Below are positions 34,700 through 43,746 of a stretch of 63,051 nucleotides of DNA, piece by piece. Under the pieces are notes generated by a model. That model had not been told where the DNA came from. It searched no databases and saw only the letters and a program-made list of their open reading frames with translations. Each line of letters opens with the position of its first letter. Position 1 is the stretch's first letter. The position numbers and the translations under genes are program-made. The DNA is taken from contig CAJUMU010000010.1 of the NCBI GenBank assembly GCA_910587675.1, positions 1 through 63,051 of the forward strand, written 5' to 3'. This DNA is from an uncultured Alistipes sp. GTDB taxonomy: Bacteria; Bacteroidota; Bacteroidia; Bacteroidales; Rikenellaceae.

Positions 34700-35822
34700 T
34701 ATTCTCGTCACGGGCGGTGCCGGCTTTATCGGCAGCCATGTCGTCCGTCTGTTCGTCAATAAATATCCCGACTATCGTATAGTCAACCTCGATAAACTGA
34801 CCTATGCCGGCAACCTCGCCAACCTCAAGGATGTCGAAAACAGAGCCAATTACACCTTCGTCAAGGCCGATATAGCCGATCTCGACGAGATGCGGCGTAT
34901 CGTCGGGACGTACGAGATCGACGGCATTATCCATCTCGCTGCCGAAAGCCATGTCGACCGCTCGATAAAGGATCCGTTCACTTTCGCTCGCACGAACGTG
35001 ATGGGCACGCTCGCGTTGCTTCAGGCCGCCAAAGAGTATTGGGAATCTCTGCCCGAGGGTTACGACGGCAAGAGGTTCTACCACATATCTACCGACGAGG
35101 TGTACGGAGCGTTGGAATTGACCGACCCCGAGGGCGTCGAATCTCCGTTCTCGACGACGGCTTCTTCGGAACGCCGCAATGCTTACGGGACGGAGTTTTT
35201 CAAGGAGACTACCCGCTACAATCCCCACAGCCCCTATTCGGCGTCGAAAGCGTCGAGCGATCATTTCGTGCGCGCGTATCACGACACTTACGGCATGCCG
35301 ACGCTCGTAACCAATTGTTCCAACAATTACGGGCCGTACCAGTTCCCCGAAAAATTGATACCTCTGTTCATAAACAACATCCGTCGCGGCAAGCCTCTGC
35401 CCGTTTACGGCAAGGGCGAAAACGTGCGCGACTGGTTGTTCGTGGAGGACCACGCCCGCGCGATAGATCTGATTTTCCATCGGGGAAAAGTCGCGGATAC
35501 TTACAATATCGGCGGATTTAACGAGTGGAAGAACATAGATCTCATAAAGGTCATTATCGAAACGGTCGACCGTCTGCTGGGTAATCCGAAAGGCTGCTCC
35601 GAGCATCTTATTACGTATGTCGCCGACCGTCAGGGCCACGATATGCGCTATGCCATCGATTCGCGCAAACTTCAGGCGGAGCTCGGCTGGGAACCGTCGT
35701 TGCAGTTCGAAGAGGGAATCGAGAAGACCGTGCGCTGGTATCTCGATCATCAAGAGTGGATGGACGACATCGTTTCGGGCGATTACGAACGTTATTACGG
35801 GGAGATGTACGCTAACCGATAG
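34689..35822 (+). CDS. rmlB: dTDP-glucose 4,6-dehydratase
   Basis: 377 residues. NAD-binding GGAGFIGSHVVRLFVNKYP, LAAESHVDRSI, STDEVYGAL and the catalytic YSASKASSDHFVRA identify RmlB. It converts dTDP-glucose to dTDP-4-keto-6-deoxyglucose. It is the last gene of the capsule locus and is followed by a strong terminator. Confidence 0.96.
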   Translation: MRRNILVTGGAGFIGSHVVRLFVNKYPDYRIVNLDKLTYAGNLANLKDVENRANYTFVKADIADLDEMRRIVGTYEIDGIIHLAAESHVDRSIKDPFTFARTNVMGTLALLQAAKEYWESLPEGYDGKRFYHISTDEVYGALELTDPEGVESPFSTTASSERRNAYGTEFFKETTRYNPHSPYSASKASSDHFVRAYHDTYGMPTLVTNCSNNYGPYQFPEKLIPLFINNIRRGKPLPVYGKGENVRDWLFVEDHARAIDLIFHRGKVADTYNIGGFNEWKNIDLIKVIIETVDRLLGNPKGCSEHLITYVADRQGHDMRYAIDSRKLQAELGWEPSLQFEEGIEKTVRWYLDHQEWMDDIVSGDYERYYGEMYANR

Positions 35823-35844
35823 ACGGCGACGATTCCTTTTAACC

Positions 35845-35884
35845 TGAAAACGGGTTGCCTCGCGATAGAGGCAACCCGTTTTCA
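35845..35884. terminator. Strong bidirectional terminator between rmlB and pheT
   Basis: A perfect 17-bp stem with a 6-base loop (outer arms TGAAAACGGG and CCCGTTTTCA). It closes the capsule operon on the plus strand and pheT on the minus strand. Confidence 0.88.
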
Positions 35885-35902
35885 AGTTATGTGGCGGACG
35901 CG

Positions 35903-38368
35903 TTACGAACGCACCTGAGCGCCTGCGCGGGTTTCGAGCTGGCGGGCGAGGTTGTTCATCGTCTTTTCGATGGCCTTGTCGTTCAGCGTCTGCGTCTTAT
36001 CCTCCAAGGTGAAGCCGAGGGCGTACGACTTCTTGCCCGCGGGGAGCTTGTCGCCTTCGTACACGTCGAACAGTGTGACGCGTTTGAGCAGCTTCTTCTC
36101 GGTGGCGAAGGCTATGTCGCGCAGTTGCGAGAAGGTGACGTTCTTGTCGACCAGCAGCGCGAGGTCGCGCTTCACTTCTGGGAACTTCGAGAGCTCGGTG
36201 ACGACGATGGCGTTCTTCTTGGCCGCGCGCGCTATGAGCTCGAAATCGATCTCGGCGAAATATACGGGCTGTTTGAGGTCGAACATGCGGCGCAGCGCGG
36301 GCGACACGACGCCCATGCGTATCACCGCTCTGTCGCCCTGCACGTATTCGATGGCGTCCGAGAAGAGATCGCATTCCGAGGTTCGGTTGCGGAGCGAATC
36401 GATGTCGATGCCGAAGCGCGCGAGAACCTTCTCCACGGCGGCGCGGAGGGTGTAGAACGAACTCTGCGCGGGCTTGGCGTTCCACGACGCGGCCGTGTCG
36501 GCGCCCGTGACGGCTATCGCCAGACAGTGCTTTTCGGTATATTTTGCCAGAGGCTTCGCGGGATCGGCGGCAGCGGCGTCGAAGAAGTAGCAGTTGCCGA
36601 GTTCGTACAGTTTCAGATCGGCGTTGCGGCGGTTGACGTTGAGCTGTATAGCCTCCAGAGCGTTGAACAGCAAGGTCTGACGCATTACGTTGAGGTCGGC
36701 GCTGAGCGGGTTGAGTATGCGCACGCAGTTCTCGGCCTTGAACGACGTCAGGTTCTCGTAATAGGCGCCCTTGGTGAGCGAGTTCGACATGATCTCGGTG
36801 AAGCCGCGCGCCGAGAGGAAATCCGAGGCGATGTTCACCAATTTGGTCTTGTCGGGCTTGGGCGCGTACGAGAGGGTCGAGTGCACTCGCTGCGGCAGTT
36901 CGACGTTGTTGTAGCCGTAGATGCGGAGTATGTCTTCTATCAGGTCGGCTTCGCGGCGCACGTCGACGCGGTAGGGCGGAACGGCCACCGTCAGCACGCC
37001 GTCGCGCTCGGCCGTTACCTTCACCTCCAAGGCGTCGAGTATGGTGCGCACCGTCTGTTCGGGGATATGCTTGCCGATGAGCGAGTCGATGCGCGCTAAC
37101 GATATGTCGAACACGAAATCCTCGGCGGGCGCGGCGCAGATGTCGACTATGTCGCTCGATATTTTGCCTCCCGCGAGCTCCTTCATCAAAAGCGCGGCGC
37201 GCTTGAGGGCGTACACCTGCATCTTGGGATCGATGCCGCGCTCGAAACGGAACGAGGCGTCGGTGTTCAGGCCGTGACGCTTGGCCGACTTGCGGATCGA
37301 CACGGGGTTGAAATAGGCGCTCTCCAGAAATACGTTCACCGTGGTGTCGCTTATGCCCGAATCGAGTCCGCCCAGCACGCCGCCGATGCACATGGGGCGT
37401 TCGGCCGAGCAGATCATGAGGTCTTCGGCCGAGAGCTTGCGCTCCACGCCGTCGAGCGTTACGAACGGAGTGCCCTCGGGGCAGTTGCGAACCACCACCT
37501 TGCGGCCCTCGATCTTGTCGGCGTCGAAAGCGTGCAGGGGCTGTCCCAACTCGAAGAGTACGTAATTGGTTATGTCCACCAGATTGTTTTTGGGGTTGAT
37601 GCCCGCGGCGCGCAGTTCGTTCTGCATCCACTCGGGCGAGGGGGCTATCGTGCAGCCCGTGACCGTGACGCCCGCATAGCGGGGCGCGGCGTCGGGGTTC
37701 TCCACCGTCACATCGATCGGCATGTCGCGGTCGTCGACGGCGAAAGCCTCCACCGACGGCATCTTCACGCGCACGTCCTCGCCGCGGCTGCGGAGGTAGG
37801 CGGCCAGATCGCGCGCCACGCCTATGTGCGAGGCGGCGTCGACGCGGTTGGGAGTGAGGCCTATGCCTATCAAATAGTCGTCCTTGACGTTGAGGTAGTC
37901 GCGGGCGGGCATGCCGACAGGCGCGTCGGCGGGCAGCTCCATTATACCCGCGTGGTCGGAACCTATGCCCAACTCATCCTCGGCGCACAGCATGCCGAGC
38001 GACTCCACGCCGCGGATCTTGCTGCGCTTGATCTTGAACTCCTCGTCGCCGCCGTCGGGGTAGAGCACCGCGCCCACCGTGGCGCACAGCACTTTGAGCC
38101 CCTTGCGGCAGTTGGGCGCGCCGCACACGATGTTGAGAGGCGCCTCGCCGCCCACGTCGACCGTGGTTACGTGCAGGTGATCCGAGTCGGGATGGTCCTC
38201 GCACGTGAGAACCTCGCCGACGACCACGCCCGCGAGTCCGCCGCGGATGGTCTCTATCTTGCGGAAGTCCTCCACTTCGAGACCTATGTCGGTGAGTATG
38301 GCGGCGATCTGTTCGGCCGACAGATCGGTGTCGATATACTTTTTCAGCCAGTTGAAAGATATCTCCAT
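35903..38368 (-). CDS. pheT: Phenylalanine-tRNA ligase beta subunit
   Basis: 821 residues, normal for bacterial PheT. The start at 38368 gives MEISFNWLKKYIDTDLS. An EMAP-like tRNA-binding domain (about 40-150; HPDSDHLHVTTVDVGG, NIVCGAPNCRKGLKV), the B3/B4 editing domain, the B5 domain and the C-terminal ferredoxin-like anticodon-binding domain (YALGFTLEDKTQTLNDKAIEK) are in order. With PheS it charges tRNA-Phe. pheS is not adjacent in this window. Confidence 0.97.
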   Translation of the reverse strand: MEISFNWLKKYIDTDLSAEQIAAILTDIGLEVEDFRKIETIRGGLAGVVVGEVLTCEDHPDSDHLHVTTVDVGGEAPLNIVCGAPNCRKGLKVLCATVGAVLYPDGGDEEFKIKRSKIRGVESLGMLCAEDELGIGSDHAGIMELPADAPVGMPARDYLNVKDDYLIGIGLTPNRVDAASHIGVARDLAAYLRSRGEDVRVKMPSVEAFAVDDRDMPIDVTVENPDAAPRYAGVTVTGCTIAPSPEWMQNELRAAGINPKNNLVDITNYVLFELGQPLHAFDADKIEGRKVVVRNCPEGTPFVTLDGVERKLSAEDLMICSAERPMCIGGVLGGLDSGISDTTVNVFLESAYFNPVSIRKSAKRHGLNTDASFRFERGIDPKMQVYALKRAALLMKELAGGKISSDIVDICAAPAEDFVFDISLARIDSLIGKHIPEQTVRTILDALEVKVTAERDGVLTVAVPPYRVDVRREADLIEDILRIYGYNNVELPQRVHSTLSYAPKPDKTKLVNIASDFLSARGFTEIMSNSLTKGAYYENLTSFKAENCVRILNPLSADLNVMRQTLLFNALEAIQLNVNRRNADLKLYELGNCYFFDAAAADPAKPLAKYTEKHCLAIAVTGADTAASWNAKPAQSSFYTLRAAVEKVLARFGIDIDSLRNRTSECDLFSDAIEYVQGDRAVIRMGVVSPALRRMFDLKQPVYFAEIDFELIARAAKKNAIVVTELSKFPEVKRDLALLVDKNVTFSQLRDIAFATEKKLLKRVTLFDVYEGDKLPAGKKSYALGFTLEDKTQTLNDKAIEKTMNNLARQLETRAGAQVRS

Positions 38369-38406
38369 GATATGTTGTTTTTTATTTGAAATCGAGTAAA
38401 TACGGG

Positions 38407-38414
38407 CAAATATA
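38407..38414 (-). promoter_or_regulatory. Promoter -7 box of pheT
   Basis: TATATTTG on the minus strand, 38 bases before the pheT start. No clear -33 element is at the right distance. Confidence 0.5.
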
Positions 38415-38437
38415 GCAATTTTTCGCCAATGGAGGGC

Positions 38438-39340
38438 CTATTGGCGGGTTCCGAAGTATAAAAATATCATGCCCGCGAGTATGAACGCCAGATCGACGGC
38501 CTTCGCGCGGAGGTTGCGTTCGCGGAACAGCAGCGCGCCGCAGGCGAACGATACGACGACCGAGCCGCGGCGGATCATCGACACCACCGAGATCATGGCT
38601 CCGCCGTCGCTCAGAGCCACGAAGTAGGCCATGTCGGCTGCCGAGAGCAGCATCGAGATCATCGGTATGGCCCACGACCAACGGAACGGCGTGGCGCGGC
38701 CGCGCTGCGTGAACGTAATGACGCCCACCGCCGCGGCCATCATGGCGAACTGATAGATATTGTACCATCCCTGCACGAAAAGGGGCGGCAACCGGTGCAT
38801 GATGTAGCGGTCGTAGAGTCCGCTCGCGGCTCCCAGCGCCGCGGCCGCGGCGACGCACCATATCCATGCGTTATGCGTGAAGTCTATCCCTTCGCGCCGT
38901 CCCGAGCGGCTGAGCAGAAAGAGCGAAACCAGCGCGAGCGCGACGCCCGTCCACTGCAATCCGTTGAGGCGTTCGCCGAATATCGCCAGCGCGCCGACGA
39001 GCACCAGCACGGGCCGCGTGGCGTTGATGGGCCCCACTATCGTTATGGGCAGGTGTTTGATGCCGATGTAGCCGAACACCCACGACGAGAGCACGATGGC
39101 CGACTTGACGATTATGAGCAGATGGGCGTGCAGGTCTTGCGGGCGCGTCTCGAAGAATGTGCCGTCGAACCATCCCAATCCCGACTCTCCCGAGAGGATG
39201 ACGGGTAGAAACAGCAGCGACGAGAAGAGCGTGTTGAGCAACAGCACCGCGGGGACCGAGTTGTCGCGCAGGGCTTGCTTTTTGGCCACGTCGTAAAATC
39301 CGAGCAGCGCGGCCGATATGAATGCGAGGATCAACCACAT
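38438..39340 (-). CDS. EamA/DMT-family transporter
   Basis: 300 residues with ten predicted membrane helices in two EamA repeats (first ends LALVSLFLLSRS, second ends AFILAGMIFLYFGT). The motif SSWVFGYIGIKHLPITIVGPINATRPVLVL is typical of the drug/metabolite transporter superfamily. The substrate is unknown. It starts 12 bases after the prenyltransferase gene ends on the same strand and is probably co-transcribed with it. Confidence 0.88.
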   Translation of the reverse strand: MWLILAFISAALLGFYDVAKKQALRDNSVPAVLLLNTLFSSLLFLPVILSGESGLGWFDGTFFETRPQDLHAHLLIIVKSAIVLSSWVFGYIGIKHLPITIVGPINATRPVLVLVGALAIFGERLNGLQWTGVALALVSLFLLSRSGRREGIDFTHNAWIWCVAAAAALGAASGLYDRYIMHRLPPLFVQGWYNIYQFAMMAAAVGVITFTQRGRATPFRWSWAIPMISMLLSAADMAYFVALSDGGAMISVVSMIRRGSVVVSFACGALLFRERNLRAKAVDLAFILAGMIFLYFGTRQ

Positions 39341-39352
39341 GATCGCCGAACG

Positions 39353-40237
39353 CTATGCCGTGAGCAGGCCGACGACGACCAGTGCGGCCAGCACGAGGCT
39401 CGCCAATCCGTTCAGGGTGCCGAACGCTATGCCGATGTCGGTTTGGCGGCGCGGCGTGACGAGTATATGTTCCGCGATGAGGATCGAGGCGAATAGGGCG
39501 GCACCGACCGTGATCCATACGCTGTGCGGCAGCAGCGACACGAACCATACGAGGGCCGCGACGCTCGCCGCGTGCAGGACGATGCTGATGCCGAGGGCCG
39601 TCGCGACGGGGAAACGCGCGGGAATCGAGTGCAGGCCGTTGGCGCGGTCGAACTCGCGGTCCTGAAGCGCGTATATGATGTCGAAACCTCCGCACCACGT
39701 CATGACTAACAGTGCGAGCACGCACGGCGCGAGCGCGAAATGTCCGGTGACGGCTATGTAGGCTCCGACGGGCGCGATGCCGAGCGATAGTCCCAGCACC
39801 AAGTGCGCCAGCGAGGTGAAGCGTTTGCAGTAGCTGTACGACATGACGACCGCCAGCGCTACGGGCGAAAGCAGGGCCGTCAGGGTGTTGATGCTCGCGG
39901 CGGCCGCGACGAACAGGACGGCGTTTATGCCCACGAACCACAGCGCGGCACGCGGCGAGACTGCTCCCGCGGGGATCTCTCGCGCGGCGGTGCGGGGATT
40001 GGCGGCGTCGATGTCGCGGTCGGCCCAGCGGTTGAAGCCCATCGCCACGTTGCGCGCGAAGACCATGCACAACACCACTTGTAACAGAAGTACGGCCCAC
40101 CAATAGGGGCACGAGTTTTCGGCCGCGCCGAAATCGATGCTCCACAACGCATAGACGAACGACATGAGCGCGAAAGGCATGGCGAATACGGTGTGGGCGA
40201 ATTTTACGAGTCGAGCGTATTTAGTTACGGGATTCAT
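39353..40237 (-). CDS. UbiA-family prenyltransferase, probably menaquinone (MqnP-like)
   Basis: 294 residues, about nine membrane helices. The first aspartate-rich motif is ARNVAMGFNRWADRDIDAANPRT (NxxxDxxxD) and the second is DIIYALQDREFDRANGLHSIPARF. This form of UbiA in Bacteroidetes and other menaquinone makers is linked to the futalosine pathway (MqnP), which prenylates a 1,4-dihydroxy-6-naphthoate. The exact aromatic substrate is inferred, since no other mqn gene is nearby. Confidence 0.85.
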   Translation of the reverse strand: MNPVTKYARLVKFAHTVFAMPFALMSFVYALWSIDFGAAENSCPYWWAVLLLQVVLCMVFARNVAMGFNRWADRDIDAANPRTAAREIPAGAVSPRAALWFVGINAVLFVAAAASINTLTALLSPVALAVVMSYSYCKRFTSLAHLVLGLSLGIAPVGAYIAVTGHFALAPCVLALLVMTWCGGFDIIYALQDREFDRANGLHSIPARFPVATALGISIVLHAASVAALVWFVSLLPHSVWITVGAALFASILIAEHILVTPRRQTDIGIAFGTLNGLASLVLAALVVVGLLTA

Positions 40238-40271
40238 AATCCAATGCTTGTTTGAACCTCTTTTGCGACGG

Positions 40272-40279
40272 CAAAGGTA
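40272..40279 (-). promoter_or_regulatory. Promoter -7 box of the prenyltransferase operon
   Basis: TACCTTTG on the minus strand, a perfect TAnnTTTG match 35 bases before the start codon at 40237. Confidence 0.55.
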
Positions 40280-40447
40280 CTAATAAGTTGAGCGCAATGC
40301 CAAATTTATTTGCGATCTTGCCGCGGCGGGATCGGAGAAAATCGGACGGCGGTTATGATGCGGCGCGCGATAAAAAGATTCGCGATCGGCCGTGTTTGCA
40401 TCCTTTTTGCAGATGGTGGTACGAATGTTAACTAAACTCTTAATGTC

Positions 40448-41095
40448 ATGAAAAGATTTTTACCATTATTATCGTTCGCGCTGCTGATCTCGGCCGCGGT
40501 GTCGGCGCAGGATAACATCCGTTACGGCGTTACGGGCGGTGTGAATGTAAGTTCGTATTCGATGCACGCCGCCGGCATGTCGCTCGACGCCGACTCGCGC
40601 GTGGGCTTCAACGTGGGATTCAAGGTCGAGATGGGCGCCGCGTTCATCCTCGACGGATTCTATTTCGACGGATCGCTGCTGGTAAGCTCTAAAGGCGCCG
40701 AGTTCAACACTTCGGTCGACGACGAGGCTATAAAGAACATCGTGCGTCCCTACTATCTGGAGATTCCTCTCCACATCGGATATCGCCATACGGTAGGTCG
40801 ATCGGGCAACGTGAGCCTGTTCGGCACGTTCGGTCCCTACTTCGCGGTAGGTATCGGCGGCAAGAACAAGCTGGAGAGCGGCAATACCACCGAGAAGTAC
40901 GACACGTTCGGTTCGAAAGGCGGCCTTAACCGTTTCGACTTCGGATTGGGCATTCGCGGCGGCGTGCAGTTCTACGATCACTATCAGATATTCCTCGGCT
41001 ACGACTGGGGCTTGATCGATATCGCCAAGAGCAATGAGGCTAATTACAAACTCAACACTCGCAACTTCTATGTCGGCGTGGCCTACATGTTCTGA
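40448..41095 (+). CDS. Outer-membrane beta-barrel protein (PorT-like family)
   Basis: 215 residues. A signal peptide (MKRFLPLLSFALLISAAVSAQ) is followed by alternating beta-strands ending in an aromatic residue (FYVGVAYMF), the standard C-terminal barrel signal. YGVTGGVNVSSYS, EIPLHIGYRH and FGLGIRGGVQFYDHYQIFLGYDWGL match the small eight-stranded porin-like family abundant in Bacteroidales. The role is unknown. It stands alone with a terminator following. Confidence 0.85.
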   Translation: MKRFLPLLSFALLISAAVSAQDNIRYGVTGGVNVSSYSMHAAGMSLDADSRVGFNVGFKVEMGAAFILDGFYFDGSLLVSSKGAEFNTSVDDEAIKNIVRPYYLEIPLHIGYRHTVGRSGNVSLFGTFGPYFAVGIGGKNKLESGNTTEKYDTFGSKGGLNRFDFGLGIRGGVQFYDHYQIFLGYDWGLIDIAKSNEANYKLNTRNFYVGVAYMF

Positions 41096-41123
41096 TGCGC
41101 CGCGTTGAACAGGTAACGAATCG

Positions 41124-41154
41124 TTCGGTCGGGTCTCTCGGCCGAATTTTTTTT
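41124..41154 (+). terminator. Terminator after the beta-barrel gene
   Basis: TTCGGTCG pairs with CGGCCGAA (one G-U pair) around a 7-base loop and is followed by eight T residues. Confidence 0.85.
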
Positions 41155-41157
41155 GTG

Positions 41158-41235
41158 CGGGCAGCAGCCTGCGGGGACCGCGATGTGAGCATCGGCGAAC
41201 AACAGCGGGCCTCCGCGGGGGGAGGCTGCGGCCCG
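41158..41235. repeat. Intergenic palindromic repeat, copy B (inverted orientation)
   Basis: Read on the minus strand this aligns with copy A at 1-73: CGGGCC and GCAGCCT arms, then GGAGGCCCGCTG, then CCGCAGGCTGC before CCCG. The middle section differs in length. The interval between the beta-barrel gene and uraA (41096-41423) otherwise holds only the terminator, the 25-bp repeat and the uraA promoter. Confidence 0.65.
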
Positions 41236-41259
41236 CGCAGTTCTGCGAACTGCATTTTG
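41235..41259. repeat. Second copy of the 25-bp hairpin repeat
   Basis: Identical to 114-138, including the stem GCAGTTC/GAACTGC. It directly abuts palindromic repeat copy B. Confidence 0.6.
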
Positions 41260-41270
41260 CCGCCCGTATG

Positions 41271-41302
41271 TTTGGATTATAGGACGAAACGGAATATCTT
41301 TG
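41271..41302 (+). promoter_or_regulatory. Promoter of the uraA operon
   Basis: TTTG (41271-41274), a 20-base spacer and TATCTTTG (41295-41302) match the Bacteroidetes consensus in sequence and spacing. The leader to the start codon is about 115 bases. Confidence 0.8.
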
Positions 41303-41423
41303 CGAGGATGAACGCCAGTTACCATATGACGCCGCATCGGACCGACGGTTTTTGCGATCGAGGGACGGGCGGCGTTTCCCGTTGCGGCGCACGCCCGAAA
41401 GATACTTCAAAACTCTATTCATA

Positions 41424-42785
41424 ATGGCAAATTCCTCATCTCGCGACGTCGCGGTCCGCGACGCCCGCACCCTCGGCAAACCCAAAATGCTCGCGCTGGG
41501 ACTCCAGCACATGTTCGCCATGTTCGGCGCCACGGTTCTGGTGCCGGCCATAACGGGGCTCTCCGTTTCGGCCACGCTGCTGTTCGCGGGCCTCGGCACG
41601 CTGCTGTTCCATCTGGTCACGCGGTTCAAGGTCCCCGCTTTTCTCGGGTCGTCGTTCGCTTTCATCGGCGGTTACGCGGCGGTGAAGGAGATGGGCATGG
41701 CCCAAGGATTGTCGGCCGCCGAGGCGTTGCCGTACGCCTGCCTCGGCGTATTCTTCGCGGGCGTGCTCTATTTCGTGCTGGCGGGATTGTTCGCCGTCTT
41801 CGGAGCGCGACGCGTGATGAGCTATTTCCCGCCCATCGTGACGGGTCCCATCATCATATCGATAGGTTTGATCCTGTCGGGTTCGGCCATCGCCAACTGC
41901 GCCGCCGACTGGTGGATCGCGCTGCTGGCCATCGTGATCATCGTGGTCAGCAACATCTGGGGCCGCGGCATGGTGAGGATCGTCCCCATTCTGTTGGGTG
42001 TTATGGGTTCGTACGCCGTGGCGGCTCTGTTCGGCAGGGCCGATTTCTCGGCCGTGGCGGAGGCTTCGTGGATCGGATTGCCTTTCAAGATGAGCGACAC
42101 CGTGTTCTCGATCTTCTCGTCGCCCGACTGGGGGCTGATCGTGTCGTCGATCATAACCATAATGCCCATCGCGCTGGCCACGATGGTGGAGCACATAGGC
42201 GACATGTGCGCCATATCGTCGACCGTGGGCCGCAACTATCTGGCCGACCCGGGGCTGCACCGCACGCTCGTGGGCGACGGTCTGGCCACCTCGCTGGCGT
42301 CGCTCTTCGGCGCGCCCGCCAACACCACTTACGGCGAGAATACGGGCGTGCTGAACCTCACCAAAGTGTTCGATCCCCGCGTGATACGTCTGGCCGCTGT
42401 TTTCGCCGTTCTGTTCTCGTTCTCGCCCAAGTTCGCCGCGCTGGTGAGCTCCATGCCCACCGCCACCATAGGCGGAGTGTCGCTGGTGCTTTACGGAATG
42501 ATCTCGGCCGTGGGCATACGCAACGTGGTGGAGAATAAGGTCGATTTCACCGCCTCGCGCAACGTGATCGTCGCCGCCATCATACTCGTGCTCGCCATCG
42601 GCATCAAATACGGCGCGGGCGACGCCGTGTCGTTGGGATTCACCTCGCTGTCGGGACTCGCCGTCGCCGCCATCGTGGGCATCGCGCTGAATGCCGTTCT
42701 GCCGGGCAAGGATTACGAGTTCGGCCGCGATTTGCAGGGCGACACCTCGGTCGATTTCGAGGTGAACCGCGTGACGGACAAATAG
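41424..42785 (+). CDS. uraA: Uracil/xanthine permease (NCS2 family)
   Basis: 453 residues from the ATG at 41424; an in-frame upstream extension lacks membrane character. About 14 membrane helices. Signatures are LGLQHMFAMFGATVLVPAITGLS, FLGSSFAFIGG, ATMVEHIGDMCAISS (substrate-binding helix with the conserved glutamate and histidine) and GAPANTTYGENTGVL. It imports uracil or related nucleobases with protons across the inner membrane. The downstream DUF5020 gene, 46 bases later, probably encodes the outer-membrane partner. Confidence 0.92.
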   Translation: MANSSSRDVAVRDARTLGKPKMLALGLQHMFAMFGATVLVPAITGLSVSATLLFAGLGTLLFHLVTRFKVPAFLGSSFAFIGGYAAVKEMGMAQGLSAAEALPYACLGVFFAGVLYFVLAGLFAVFGARRVMSYFPPIVTGPIIISIGLILSGSAIANCAADWWIALLAIVIIVVSNIWGRGMVRIVPILLGVMGSYAVAALFGRADFSAVAEASWIGLPFKMSDTVFSIFSSPDWGLIVSSIITIMPIALATMVEHIGDMCAISSTVGRNYLADPGLHRTLVGDGLATSLASLFGAPANTTYGENTGVLNLTKVFDPRVIRLAAVFAVLFSFSPKFAALVSSMPTATIGGVSLVLYGMISAVGIRNVVENKVDFTASRNVIVAAIILVLAIGIKYGAGDAVSLGFTSLSGLAVAAIVGIALNAVLPGKDYEFGRDLQGDTSVDFEVNRVTDK

Positions 42786-42831
42786 GCTCGGCAACTGTTT
42801 TACACATTCAATAACCCAAAAACAAAGTATT

Positions 42832-43569
42832 ATGAAAAAACTTCTGCTCCTCGCGTTGTTGTTCGTCGGTGCGGGCGTTTCGGCCCAGAATCTTCAGTTC
42901 CATTACGATTTCGGCCGCAATCTTTACGACGACCTCGACAAAACGGCGGATTCGGACGGCCGCGCGCCCATCACCACCACCGTGGAGATGTTCCGCGCCG
43001 ATTCGTTCGGCAGCACCTTCTTCTTCATCGATCTGGACTACAACAGCGGCGTGAAAGGAGCCTACTGGGAGATCTCGCGCGAGTTGTGTTTCTGGAAAAA
43101 TTCGAAGATGAACTGGTTGTCGGCCCATCTGGAGTACGACGGCGGCCTGAGCAAGGCGGCGGGTTCGTACAACAACGCGTGGTTGATCGGTCCCACCTAT
43201 TCGGGGCATTCGAAGGATTTCTCGAAAACGTGGTCGCTCACGTTCATGTATAAATATATTCCCAATACGGTCGATACCTCGGGCCGCAAGAAGGAGAACA
43301 ACTTCCAGATAACGGGCGTGTGGGGCATCGACTTCGCCAAGGGCTGGTGCACCTTCTCGGGATTCTTCGACGTATGGCGCGAGTGGCGTCCGTGGCAGAA
43401 CACCTCGCACATATTCCTTTCGGAGCCGCAGTTCTGGGTGAACCTGAGGAATATAAAGGGCTGGGACAATGTCCGTCTCAGCGTCGGAGGCGAGGTTGAG
43501 ATATCGAACAACTTCGTGGCTAAGGGCTTTTACGCCATCCCGACCTTGGGCGCCAAGTGGACGTTCTGA
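42832..43569 (+). CDS. DUF5020 / Tsx-like outer-membrane channel
   Basis: 245 residues with a signal peptide (MKKLLLLALLFVGAGVSAQ) and a beta-barrel pattern with aromatic strand ends, closing with TLGAKWTF. NLQFHYDFGRN, ITTTVEMFRADSFGSTFFFIDLDY and FSGFFDVWREWRPW match DUF5020, which is related to nucleoside-specific channel Tsx. Its position directly after uraA suggests uptake of nucleobases or nucleosides across the outer membrane. The next 160 bases contain only the GH2 promoter. Confidence 0.85.
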   Translation: MKKLLLLALLFVGAGVSAQNLQFHYDFGRNLYDDLDKTADSDGRAPITTTVEMFRADSFGSTFFFIDLDYNSGVKGAYWEISRELCFWKNSKMNWLSAHLEYDGGLSKAAGSYNNAWLIGPTYSGHSKDFSKTWSLTFMYKYIPNTVDTSGRKKENNFQITGVWGIDFAKGWCTFSGFFDVWREWRPWQNTSHIFLSEPQFWVNLRNIKGWDNVRLSVGGEVEISNNFVAKGFYAIPTLGAKWTF

Positions 43570-43682
43570 GGCGTGCGATGTTGCGCGCGATATGCGAGGC
43601 TGTCCCGAGAGGGGCGGCCTTTTTTGCAATTTTCGGGCGGCGGCGCGCGCAGGGGCGCTATCCTAAAAATCGCCCTCCCGAT

Positions 43683-43713
43683 TTTGCCGTTTGTCGAAAA
43701 AAACGTACATTTG
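43683..43713 (+). promoter_or_regulatory. Promoter of the GH2 operon
   Basis: TTTG (43683-43686), a 19-base spacer and TACATTTG (43706-43713) match the Bacteroidetes consensus. The start codon is 34 bases further on. Confidence 0.75.
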
Positions 43714-43746
43714 TAAGAATATTAACCTGTAACTTTTGAACGTATT

